A program made the position numbers and the translations under genes. This document shows positions 1-10,600 of a DNA stretch of 45,182 bases, piece by piece. The DNA is from Chloromonas sp. AAM2 (lineage: Eukaryota; Chlorophyta; Chlorophyceae; Chlamydomonadales; Chlamydomonadaceae): contig QAXH01005982.1 in NCBI GenBank assembly GCA_004335635.1, positions 1 through 45,182 on the forward strand, given 5' to 3'. How positions within the stretch are numbered: position 1 is the first letter of the stretch; each line of letters begins with the position of its first letter. The notes beneath the pieces are model-generated. The model worked only from the letters and a program-made list of their open reading frames with translations, searched no databases and was not told the origin of the DNA.

Positions 1-60
1 CAGGGTAGGCCAGGGCGGTGCCCATCCCGTTCCGTGTCCTCTGACGGCTTCCCTGGTGTA
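1..60 (+). repeat. Dispersed repeat family A, copy 1
   Basis: About 55 bp, beginning gtaggccagggcggtgccca and ending ggcttccctggtgt. It recurs in the same orientation near 13822-13880 and 15361-15417. It lies just beyond the last visible exon of the left expansin-like gene, so it is probably intronic. The left edge may cut a longer element. Confidence 0.75.
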
Positions 61-89
61 AATCCATATATTGTACACGGTACACTGAC

Positions 90-2816
90 CTCTCCCGGAG
101 GCGTAGACGTTGATGTGTCAGTGCCGCTTGTGTTTGACCGGATCGCAAACTCGAGTCTCGATTTGCCCTTGAAAGGCTCGAAGCCCGCACGCCATGCTTC
201 GCGCGACACGAATGATACTCCTCCTCCTGGTGTGATGCGCGCGCAAGTAGAGTTGCCACCATCGGGTGCAGTACCTGAAGCATGCCACAAAAATCGCTAC
301 ACGTCACGTCGCTACACACTTCGCAACTTGCCCCCGCAACGTCGGAGCAGTCACCTTCATACACCAAGGCATAGAACACAAAAGGCTCTCCTTGGTCTAG
401 CCAAACTCAAACCCACCAGGCGTCAGCAGGGTTGCATAGGTGGAGTAGTAAGGAAACCACGACCATCCAGGCTCAATGCCACGCGCGCTGCTGTATATGG
501 TAGAATTGATGAAGTTGGCGGATATGACCTTCCCTGTTACACAGTCCACAGGTCGGTACTGAAGCATCATCATGCCACTCACAGGATGAGCCAGCTCCTC
601 AAATGCCCTGCGACCATTGTTTGTCCATCCAGTTCATCGGTTTACGCAACGAAAGTCGACGTGCCGACGCAAGGAATCAGTCTGCGCCTCACACTGACCA
701 ATAAGAGAGGTCGAAATGTTGTACGGGGCCACAGCACCACTCCTGGCGTCTGATTTCGCCCCCAGGTGCCACGCCGGGCGCACCCTCTGGCAACACCTAC
801 AGCAGCGACGGAGCAAGCGGCAACTGGTGGATCCACAATGTGTCACGACAGTCGCCAGTGACAGAGGAATCACGTCAAGCGCAGAACCTAACTATCCCTC
901 TTCAAAGCCTTGTCCGCAGCCGACGTGCACGTGACAATGGCTCTGCAAGTCACAACTACACTGTGCTGCAAGCTTTGTAGATGGCGCTGACTTGCACGGC
1001 CCCTGTCTCTCACTTGTCTACACGGACACTGATCCGCTATGCGAATGCGAACGCTGGCCTGGTCAGCGTAGCACTTAGTGGAAATCAAGCCCTGGGCCTC
1101 GGTGGGGTTGCCAGGGAACGACCTGCATGCATCGATTGCACGGGAGTGTATACAGTGGGCCCTGTAAGCACGAGTGTTGTGTGTATGTCGTACATCTGTT
1201 GGTGAAAGCCACAGCCATAGTTTCTGCTCACACAGGCACCCCGGCCGCCATTGTGGTTGTGAAGTTGAGGAGCTTGACAATTGCAGCATCACGACGACCT
1301 ACTGTGCGCTGCCTGCCACACTTTGTCCTGCTGCCTTGCCAGCTTGTGCACCACGCACCTGCCCTGATCGTCCTTGACAGTCCTGTTGAGCGATGCAAAG
1401 TCTGAAGGGCATTAGGAAATGCCATTGCATGATTACTTATAGTCATAACCCTCTGCAATGTTTTCTGCAGATGCCGTCAATTGGCAGGTTGAATCCTGGC
1501 AAAGCATGTCACAGCGTCCGCTTGTCGCAAATGTGGTCAATAGTGAACGCCGACAGTTGTACGACAAAAGCTGTTCCTGTGGAGATATGTGCACTTTTCA
1601 TCCATTTGGCACACACCCAGCCTTAGGACCTGCGACACCGGTACCCGTACACCCAGCGTGCGTGCGTGGTACACCCGACACCGGGACCCGTACACCCAGC
1701 GTGCGTGCGTGGTACACCCGACACCGGTATCCCGCACACCCAGGACTCTGTTCGAAGCCTGTGTGAGCGAGCTTGTGGCAACCCAGCATGCAAATGTCAG
1801 GAGAAAGTGATCCAGACGACCCACATGGTTGTGCGTATTTCCCGTCTGTGTATCCAATTGAGCTATTTGGTGGGTACACGATGCGCAGTTGCTTTCCATC
1901 GTTGCCTGCATACATGCATGCAGCACTCCTCGTTTGAGTGGCATGCCTTGGGCTTGAACCACATGCATGTCTGCAGAGCGGATGTGCCTCACGATCAAAT
2001 GCACAGCTTGTACTGATTGCACAAACAACCAGGTCGCGCAAGACATAACCTGGGCCACTGAGGCCTGAGCATTCCAAAAGCCTTGCTTGACACACGCACC
2101 TATCACTGGCCCTGATCTGCAGCGGACTTCATAACAGCGTCCACAGGAGCCCGGGTAGTCTGGATTGTAGTCCGCGGCCGCAGCATACGACTCGCGTGGA
2201 AATGGCAGGTCAGGCTGCAGGATGGAAGGCATGCAGAGCCAGCTGACTGGAGACGGTATACTTTTGCTGGCTTGTGCAACTAAACTGGGGAAGCAGAGGC
2301 ATGCAGACACAGCACTACACAGTGAGGCACGAGAAGCTCTGAGCTGTCTGGCCAAGCCTGCACGGTCAGCACCCACCCCAGGCACGTTGGTGTAGCCGCA
2401 GGCCCCGTATGCGACAATGCCGAAGGACCCAGTGCCTCTCGTCGGATCGTATGCGCGCACAATCTGTTCAGGAGCACCGTAGTAGCTGCATGGCACAGGG
2501 GTTGCAGCATGAAGCTGGTGTGTGCTGCTGCATGGACACACCACCATTCCACAGAAAAATGCAGCAGAAGTCGCTTGCCGCGAGGCTGCATTGCTCTAGA
2601 TCTGACACATTCTGACAGATTCTGACAGCTGGAGTACTGCGAACACAGGCAGCTTCAGTGACCATCGCGCCATGTCGTCTAGCGATCCCAAGCAACTCAC
2701 GTTGCTCTGCCCAGGCTCCAGCCGGGATCAACGGGAAGGTCCACCGCATCGCTGCCGATCACGAGCAGGCAAACTGACACCGCCACCGCAAATGGCCATC
2801 CAAAGCACTGCAACAT
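90..2816 (-). CDS. Expansin-like secreted wall protein (3' end off window)
   Basis: Predicted minus-strand exons: 2816-2701, 2485-2377, 2214-2107, 1091-1014, 796-699, 607-417, 274-90; the gene continues left of the window. The product opens with a hydrophobic signal peptide (MLQCFGWPFAVAVSVCLLV), then a double-psi beta-barrel of the expansin/barwin kind: GSFGIVAYGACGYTNVPG, a Cys-rich SCGRCYEVRC, ADQCPC, EWCCG and the classical HFDLSYW motif, followed by FEELAHPVSGMMMLQYRPVDC-like sequence typical of the domain end. The C-terminal part matches the second expansin-like gene at 29057-31986 (PGW motif, then a beta-rich domain). Likely role: non-hydrolytic wall loosening, secreted. Phases agree throughout if exon 3 ends at 2107; the stronger-looking donor at 2099 (exon end 2100) would break the frame, or imply a missed small exon. 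The long intron 1092-2106 holds a 43-bp tandem repeat. Confidence 0.78.
1634..1742. repeat. 43-bp tandem repeat, about 2.5 copies
   Basis: Unit starts gacaccggtacccgtacacc and contains gcgtgcgtgcgtgg. Copies start at 1634, 1677 and 1720, the last one partial. It sits in the large intron of the left expansin-like gene. Confidence 0.9.
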
Positions 2817-2953
2817 GCTGAACACTGCACTGACAGAGCTGTTGAAACAGTCCCTTCTAGAGCTACTGGCAAGCTGATGAAGGTGAACCAACACTGAGCA
2901 GCACTCACCGGGACGGTCGGATCGCAACGTGCGTGCGTTACAGCTGTCAAGTT

Positions 2954-3679
2954 TCATGAGGACAGGATTGTCTGGGGTAACTTGAGACCATCGTTATCAT
3001 CGCCACGTTTGTTCAGAAGCCGTACCCACCATGCCGACCAGGCATTGTGCACCTGCTTGATCTCACAGCCGCACTGACACCCTGCAGCTGCTTGATCCTC
3101 TGTGGCTTTCTTGCACTTGTCCTGCTGGCCTTTGACTTCCAGGCACACAGCAAACTGCTGCAACCATTCCAGGGTCGCATGGTCAGTTTCACCCAGGCAC
3201 TGCTGGAGGGTGCTGACAAGCTGTCGCAGTGCGGGTTCAGCCTGGGCTGGCTTGCCTTGGGTTACCAGGCATATGCTCAGGAACATAGCGATTTTCAATG
3301 TTTCATCGTGGTTCAGCCCAAGCACCGCTTGCCTGCGCTGCATGGCAAGTCTGTACAGGACCTCGGCCTACGGGTGCCTGTCTTGAACGGATAAGCACAC
3401 TGCATGATGGACTATGCAAATGATAGTTTCTTCATTCTCGTCTCCAAGCACACGCCCGCTGAGCTTCACTGTGCTGCCAAGCATGGGCTCTGTTTCTGCA
3501 TGCCTGCCCATGTTACAAATGCAGATGGCGTTGGTGATTATGAGGCGGACAGTGCCTGGGTGGTCTTTGCCGTACTGACCCACACTGTCATCATCCAATT
3601 TCTGGAAGATGGGCTGTGCTTCTGCATATTTGCCGGCAAGCTGGAGGCATCGACCTTGGCTGTAAAGCATGTCAGTCAC
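2954..3679 (-). pseudogene. Kinesin-light-chain-type TPR fragment with in-frame TAG
   Basis: One minus-strand frame runs from about 3679 to the stop at 2954 and is interrupted by a single TAG at 3368-3370. Both halves read as consecutive 42-residue tetratricopeptide repeats of the kinesin light chain/NPHP3 kind: GKYAEAQPIFQKL, YGKDHPGTVRLIITNAICIC, NMGRHAETEPML, then after the TAG AEVLYRLAMQRRQAVLGL, NHDETLKIAMFLSICL and GKPAQAEPALRQL. The repeat register continues across the TAG, as expected for a single CAG-to-TAG type change. No good ATG with upstream context was found; the frame stays open upstream to about 3730, where a TGA occurs, and an acceptor could lie there. TPR arrays of this kind bind peptides, but the partner is unknown. 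It could instead be an exon set in which the TAG lies in a short unrecognised intron, or a sequencing error. It ends 138 bp before the start of the expansin-like gene on the same strand. Confidence 0.55.
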
Positions 3680-4439
3680 TAGCGGATCAACTGGTGCTAA
3701 GCTGGTTTCGGCTGTCTGCGCTGGCCTGTTTTCTCAGAGTGCTTGCCCATTCTAGCAAGGCACCCTGCCAATGCCATCTGGCATGTCAGCGTCGCTGCAT
3801 GTGCAGGTCAATGCGAGTGCCTGTAGGGCGGATTCTGTTGTGCACTGTTCTGCCTACACCCATGTGTGCATGATATGGACAGCCACAGGGACTGGCCTCA
3901 CATTTGCCCTGTGCACTTGCATAGCAAGTGTATCCCTGTTGCGAACTGTTCTTCATGCACCCATGTGTGCATGATATGGAACAACGCAAACATCAACTGT
4001 TTGCGCAAATTGTAAAAGTTTCTCCATAGAGTTGAGGAGGACCACCGGTGAAAAGAGTGACTTTCTAAACTGTCAAAACGATTTCTCTGACTGTCCCCAG
4101 CAATCGGCGCATCAAGCGGCTGCGATTTGTTTTGATTGTTGACTCATCTGCAGGACACGATTTGACTCGACTCACTGAAGCCGACGCTTTTGTTGCCATA
4201 TGGCATGATTCATTGTGTGGCTGAGCACGAACAAGTGCTTGAGGGGCACAAAGAGGACATCAGCAGTCAACTGAACGACCTCAGAAGCAGGGTCACTTCA
4301 GCCTTTGTGAAAGCAACGTCACGTCAGCCAAGGGCACATCAAGTGGGTGCACACACCCCATGCAAACGCACAAAGTGTACGGTAACTAAAGTTTCCACAA
4401 CGTCCCTATTATCACACTGGTTCCAGTGTCACTTCTGTA

Positions 4440-4490
4440 AACTGTCCCAGAACTTGCAAACATCTTTTTTTTTGTCCCAGAACTGCCATA
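4440..4490 (+). repeat. Dispersed repeat family D, two tandem copies
   Basis: Contains ctgtcccagaacttgcaaac followed by a T-run and then tgtcccagaactgcca. The core ttgtcccagaactggcaaac plus T-run recurs at 24343-24376 in the same orientation, at 13549-13577 inverted, and more weakly at about 25403-25430. Confidence 0.65.
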
Positions 4491-4587
4491 CATCGTCCTG
4501 CGGTGGTATCTCACACTCGTATCATGTACCTCTCTACATACACCTCACCCTTGTGCCATTGCATTGCTTCATGCATGTCAGTGGTCA

Positions 4588-4655
4588 GTTAGGACGATAT
4601 CCAACCTCGCTGCTTGCATGGCTTGCTAGCGTTCGTGCCCAGTGCACATGGGCTC
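4588..4655 (+). repeat. Dispersed repeat family C, copy 1
   Basis: Starts gttaggacgatatccaacct and includes gcatggcttgctagcgttcg. A close inverted copy lies at about 10250-10316, and a shorter diverged copy at about 4966-5005 (catccaacttcgtatcttgc). All three fall in gaps or introns of the helicase gene. Confidence 0.75.
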
Positions 4656-4681
4656 TATTGCATGCCTGTGTGCGGTTGCAG

Positions 4682-7600
4682 GTAGACGCAGTGGTGTCCC
4701 TGCTGTACGCTGTGCATGCCGACTGCCACTCGCCAACCGCCACCAACTACCTGCTCCAACATGCCACGGGATCCGGAAAGAGCTTCACCATTGCCTTGCT
4801 GGCAAGCCAGCTGCTGGGGTGGGCTGACCGACAGGTAGCACATGTCTTGCAAGCACCTTGTGAACAGCACGTCATGTGACTAGCACGTCATGTGACTAGC
4901 ACGTCATGTGACTAGCACGTGCGGTAGGGTGGCACCAGGAAAGCTTATTTACTGCATGTGAACGGCATCCAACTTCGTATCTTGCATCGCTTGCTAGCAT
5001 TCAGGATTCCAACACTTGATGCCTCTGGTTGGAATTCCGCTCAAGCTATGGACAGCTTGAGAGTTCTCGCCCTCGTGGTGGCGTCGCTTGCTCGGCTTTG
5101 GCAGCCTCTAAGGCCCGGTATTATTTCTTTGTCAAGCTTCGTATTGGCACCCTTACGCCATCGTGCAGACATGTGCTGCACGCATGCACAAACATGCCTC
5201 ATGCCGTTGCCTGCCCGTTTTCCTCATGCAGGGCCACGTATTCCACACCGTGCTAATTGTGAATGATCGATTACAGCTGGACCAGCAACTCAGCGGCACA
5301 CTAGTTAACTTCTTGACAGGTGGAGACAAGGGTCTGTTCCAAGTGGGGGAGAGGGCGAACACAACACACCGGCAGCCAGGAGCACCTGGAAGTGGAAATA
5401 TAGATCTTATCAAACAACATCAAGACCCTGTGGCTTTGATCAGGTTAAGTCAGCTGTGGTCCGTTTCCTGTGACGCCTTCCCCTGTTCGCATATATACCC
5501 AGCTGGTATGTAGCTGACACATCATTACAACAAAAACTCGACCAACAACCGCTAACAAGGCTGCATGATGTGTACTGCCATGCGCTGCAGCGTTAGGTGT
5601 GGGCGGAGGTGTGAGGCGCGCCAGCACCAGTGCAGAGCTGCTGAGCTTCCTCTCCCAGCCCCTAGACAGCCCCACCCGGCCCCAGATCATCCTCACCACT
5701 CTGCAGAAGGTGGTGGCGCTCAACAAAACAGCCAAACACGCAAGAAAAGGAAAGCGAGGGCGGCACAAGCTGCACAGTGGCAGCGATGGAGATGCAGACG
5801 ACTTGCAAGGCATAGCCAATGGTGCCAGTGCTGCTGCTTTGGCCGACTTGCCTGTGAAGCCGGACACGTTTGCGCCTGCGAGGAATGGGGGCGGGCGGGC
5901 GGGCGAGGGGCGCATTGCCGTCATAGCAGATGAAGCGCACAGGAGCCACGGGCAAGGGTCTGCAACGCTCATTGCACAGATGCTGTCCGCTCCCGGCCTT
6001 GGTGGCGTGGTGCGGGCGGGCGGGGATGTGAAGGGTGGGAGCGGGGCCGGCGGCACGCTGGGGGCCGTGCGCCAAGCAGCGGGCAGGCAGAGCGACGCTT
6101 GTCAGCCCCAGCCACGTGGTCTCACCTTCATCGGTTTCACGGCTACGCCCAGTCCCAAGGTAAGCCAGAATAATGCTGCGCATGGTGGTTGAGCATGCAA
6201 TCTGATACATATGCGTGTTTAGATATGCAAGCCAGGATACACTGCCATGCGCCGGTCGATAATGTTCGACATGCAACCCTTGAGGAGCAGTCAAAGGGCA
6301 CAGAGCAGTCAAATGGGAGGAGCAGGGAAGGCAAAGAGTTTAGAAAGTTAACCCCTGGTACTCCTCCTGCACCTTGTGCGGAGTTTGACCGTCGGTTGGT
6401 GCCTGACAGCCCTTTGCATGTGCTTGGTCGTGATATTGCTATGTTGGTCCCTGTTTTGCTTGCTTGTGTTTACCTTGGTACCGCTGCCTGCCGCCACGCC
6501 CCCTCCACACGGTTGGAGAATTTTCCTGTGCAACAGAGTACACACCGAGCTAAGGTTCGGCTACTGCATTTGTAGCAAAATAGAATGGGTACTGGTCGAT
6601 TTGTTTGCCAACATGCGAAACAGTTGAATGGAAAGTTAGTCACTGCGACGTTGTTCATCCCTGCAGGCACTGCAGCTATTTGGTGTTGCCCGTGAGATCA
6701 AGTGTGACGTGCTGGGAGACATCATCAGTGAAGACGACGAGGTCATGGCGGAGGAGGCGGATGGCACGTGTGACCAAGGGTGTGATGAGACACATGGCCC
6801 ACCTGAGGGGCAGCGGGTGGAAACGGTTGTTGAGCACAGCCCCTTCCATGCATACACCATGCAGCAGGTAGAGTATTGGACTGCTGAGTCACAGACTTCG
6901 CTGCGGTTTTGATGAACTTGTAGTTTAAGCAGATGAGCAACCTACCAGGGTTTGGGAACATGGCATATTAACAAGAGTAGGTTTTTCGAGATCCCGCTTG
7001 GGTGGAAGACCCCTGCTTCCTTGCGTGCTTGAACGCGCGGAGTGTCAAAACACGCTTAACACGACCGGATAGCGCCCTGGTCTGGGCCTGACTGGACGTG
7101 GAGCAGACCTAGTCAGAGTAGGTCTAGTTAACAGGCTTCTGGCCACACATTCAGCGTGGAATTACTTTAGCGGCTGTGCACGCTTGACGCAAATGGATGG
7201 AGCTGGGATGTCGGTTGCTGATCGCACCGCAGGCTGTGGCTGATCATCACGTCATCAATGTGCTCCAGAACTTCATTTCCATCACTCCACACCTGCAAAT
7301 CCTCGGCGTGGACGCGCTCTCCGCACGCGATCTCACGCCAAACTGCGGCGCGTCCGACCGGCCAAGTAACGGCACCTTGGACGCGGCGGAGGCGGCGCAG
7401 AACATATCGTTGCGAGAGGCAGCGCTTGTGGACGCCGCGAGCAACAGCAGGGATGTGATCAAGCGCAAGGTGGGCCGCGTCCACAGTTGACATTTCAAAT
7501 ATCTGCCACGTCGCTCAGTTAAAGCATGGCCAGACACTTGCGTCGACCTGGCAGCCCAAGGTCAAGTAGGGTTGAAGCACACACCTCTCATTGGTAAAAC

Positions 7601-10600
7601 ATGTCTTAAGGACTTGGCACAGTCCTGGTAGAATGCACCCTGGCAGGATGGACCTTGCCCTTTACCAAGGCTCGATCAAACCTCCCCGGCACCTCAGACC
7701 AACCCAACCCTGCATCGACCCTCGACTGGCTCACTACTGCCATGCAGGCTGCCTTGGTTGCTTCCCAGTTCCAGGCCATGTGGGCCGCTGCAGCCAAGGA
7801 GGGCTTCCAAGAGTTCAGGAGCATGGTGCGTGGCACAGGGCTTTCATGCAAGGACGATTCTGTTCAAGCAGAAGCAGTACCTTGATGTTGGTGATGTGAA
7901 GGCTCGAGAAACAGCAAGCAAACAGCAAACAAGAAACAGTTTGTTGGCATCGGTGGGCATGTTTGCTGGCCTGTGGCAGCAGGGCTTGGATTGCGTGCTG
8001 AAAGTGTACCTTGTACGTTGCAGTTGATTGCCACGTGCGCTGATGCAGGTGGTCGCACGGTCACGGCAGCACGTGGTGTGGTGGGTGCAGGAGCTCAGGG
8101 CAGCGCTACAGGACCAACGGGGCAGCACAGCAGCAACAGCAGCAGCAACAGCAGCTGCACACGCAGGAGCAGCGGCAGTGACAGCAGGACCGGCCGCAGC
8201 AGCAGCAGCAGCAACAGCAGCGGCGGCAGGACCGGCAGCAGCAGCGGCAGGACCGGCAGCAGCAGCGGCAGGACCGGCAGCAGCAGACACAGCCGGGATA
8301 TTCAATGATCTCGGTCCTGTATCTGTGTATGGTGCATTCAGCGGCACCATAGGTATCTCAGAAGCCGATGCTGAGGTGCTGAGTCAGCAGTTGCAATCAC
8401 GTGACACACAGGGCACACTTAATGCACAGAGTCAGCGACCTGGTGACCAAGCCCATCACTCCCAGTCAGGTGGTGACATGCAGAGTCTGAGCAGCAACTC
8501 AGACTCAGACGCTACCTCTGGATCAGACAAGCCTTTGAGAGCAAGGCAACGATGCAATGGCCAGCGAGCAAAAGGTGTTCCAGTCACCAATGCGAAGGGC
8601 CACGGCGTCAAATCCAGGGTGACTCGCAAGAATCCTTGGGATGTTGCGCTTGCTCACATTCCTTTGCTAGGAGCAGTGGGTCCTGAACAAGGTGGTAGCC
8701 CACAGACAGGCACTGCAGGGACAGATGAGAAGCAGAGCACTGCGCTTGTGCAGGCAACACATGCCCAGTGCTCCCCTGTGCAGCAGAAAGGAAAGCGGCA
8801 CAATCAGGGTGGCAGAGCGGCAGGGCATGCGCAGCAGACAAGCACAAGTCGTGTCGAGCAGGAGTTGCAGGATTTGAACCAGGCATTAACAGGCAGTCAG
8901 CAGGCAACAGCAAAGCAGGCACGTGAAACAACTGCTGATCAAGTGAAACGTCAAGAAACATGCCCTACCCAGCGCCATGCAGCACGAATGAATGGCACAC
9001 AGTCTAGACGTCCCGTCAGGCGCCTGAGGTCAGGCAGCGTACAGCTTTCAATAGCGCACACTGAACACAAACACACACTGGGCACAAACACGCCTGGTAT
9101 GCTTGAACGAATCAACTCAACCGACACCTTGCAAGGCAGTTTCTTACCAGATCCAGTGACAAATTATGGTCCCTCCTCATCGCCATCAGCATCCATGCCC
9201 CACACGGCAACGTCCTCAGCCACATCACATGCGTCAGCAAGCACCTCCTCTGAAGCTTCCTCGGACGTTTCTACAGACGTTTCTTCTGATGCCTCCATGG
9301 ACACGTCTCTATCAGACGATGCCATTTCAGGCAACTCATCAGGCGATGCACCATCATCAGTGTCCTCATCAGATGCTGATGAACCCTTGATAAAGAAACG
9401 GATGCAATCTTTGAACTCTTCTGGGGCACTTGCCTCCCAGTCAGCCTTAGGGTCAGGCAAGCACCTGCTGAAAGCCGAGCAGCCAGCAGCAGGCGAGGAA
9501 ATGAACGGCACGGCCGGCCTTGAGCATGCAGCAGCGTGTGTGCATGTGCGGGAACAGGATATCAACGTGCGCCATGCCAGCCACACTACAGCAAGAATGC
9601 TGGTGGTGAGAGGTGCATTGTCAGCCTACTGCAGGGTGCCTACTGCAGGGATCAGCTATACATATGAGCAATCCCATCATAGGCGCTTGTTTACGTGCAG
9701 TGCTGACGGAGTGATGGATGTCTCAGCTACACAGGCTAACTGAATTGAATTGAAAGTGTGGAAAATAGCAGATGTTCACATATGAATCATACTGCACTGC
9801 TGGACGGGCCGGACCCTTTGCATGCGTTGTTGGAGATCAAATGGTAGCTGCTGCATGTTGAGGCGGTGGCTGTTGACTGCACGTCTGTGCAGCGAGCGCA
9901 ACACAGTGTGTACCATGGTGTCCCGACTGCCTGGTTGACTGTTGTTCGTCTTGCCTGTCCGCAGTGCTGCAACAAGTTTGAGACAGGCTACGACGACCCC
10001 CGGCTGGCAGCCCTGTTCATCGACAGGCCGCTGCATGGGGCCAGGGCGGTGCAGGTGGGAGGCCAGGCGGTCAAACAAAGCAACAGCTTGACAGGCACAC
10101 GCCTCCGCCTCATCACAACAACCCGTCTAAAGAGCAAATGTTCTAGCGCGGCCTGTGCTCTTGACTGCTTGTATTTGAAGCACATCAGCTTTGATTACAG
10201 GCACGCCGGCTTGACCTTTTATATATATGTATATATTGATTACATCAGGAGGAGGCCACATACACCGAGCGCGAACGCTAGCAAGCCATGCACGAGACGA
10301 GGTTGGATACCGTCCTAACCAACCCTGAGCAACAGAAGGCAACTTCAAGACCTTTGTAGCTGGTCTGTGCTGTGAATGCATATCAATGGCTCACTTCGTC
10401 TGTGTGCGTACGGCAGACAGCTAGGGTCAGGCTTGCTAGCGAACGCTCATGTTCAGCTGCCTGCCTATCAGTTGTGTCTCTTGCTTTGCACTCAAAAGCC
10501 AGACCTGTGCCACGTGACTTGCATTGCAGGTGTTGGGACGTCTCAACAGGTAAGAGGAGCTCAAGGGGAACTCAATACTAAAACAGCAGGCTGTAGCAAG

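Larger units (their letters stand above)
3740..4681 (+). other. Gap before helicase exons; possible missed N-terminal exons
   Basis: No exon is supported firmly here. A plus-strand open stretch at about 4190-4355 (contains HKEDISSQLNDLRSRVTSAF) could be an N-terminal exon of the following helicase gene, but it does not show the PD-(D/E)XK nuclease signature (D...ExK) that opens bacterial HsdR proteins. The stretch also holds two tandem copies of dispersed repeat D (about 4440-4490) and one copy of repeat C (about 4588-4655), so part of it is repeat-derived. Confidence 0.4.

Noticed and set aside
34..753. Plus-strand open frame of 239 codons
   Set aside because: It lies antisense to three well-supported exons of the expansin-like gene and shows no family motif.
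4862..4920. CRISPR-like array
   Set aside because: The repeats are contiguous with no spacers; it is a plain tandem repeat, as are the other arrays.
7104..7124. Small hairpin agaccta...taggtct
   Set aside because: Only 7-bp arms; expected by chance in a window of this size.
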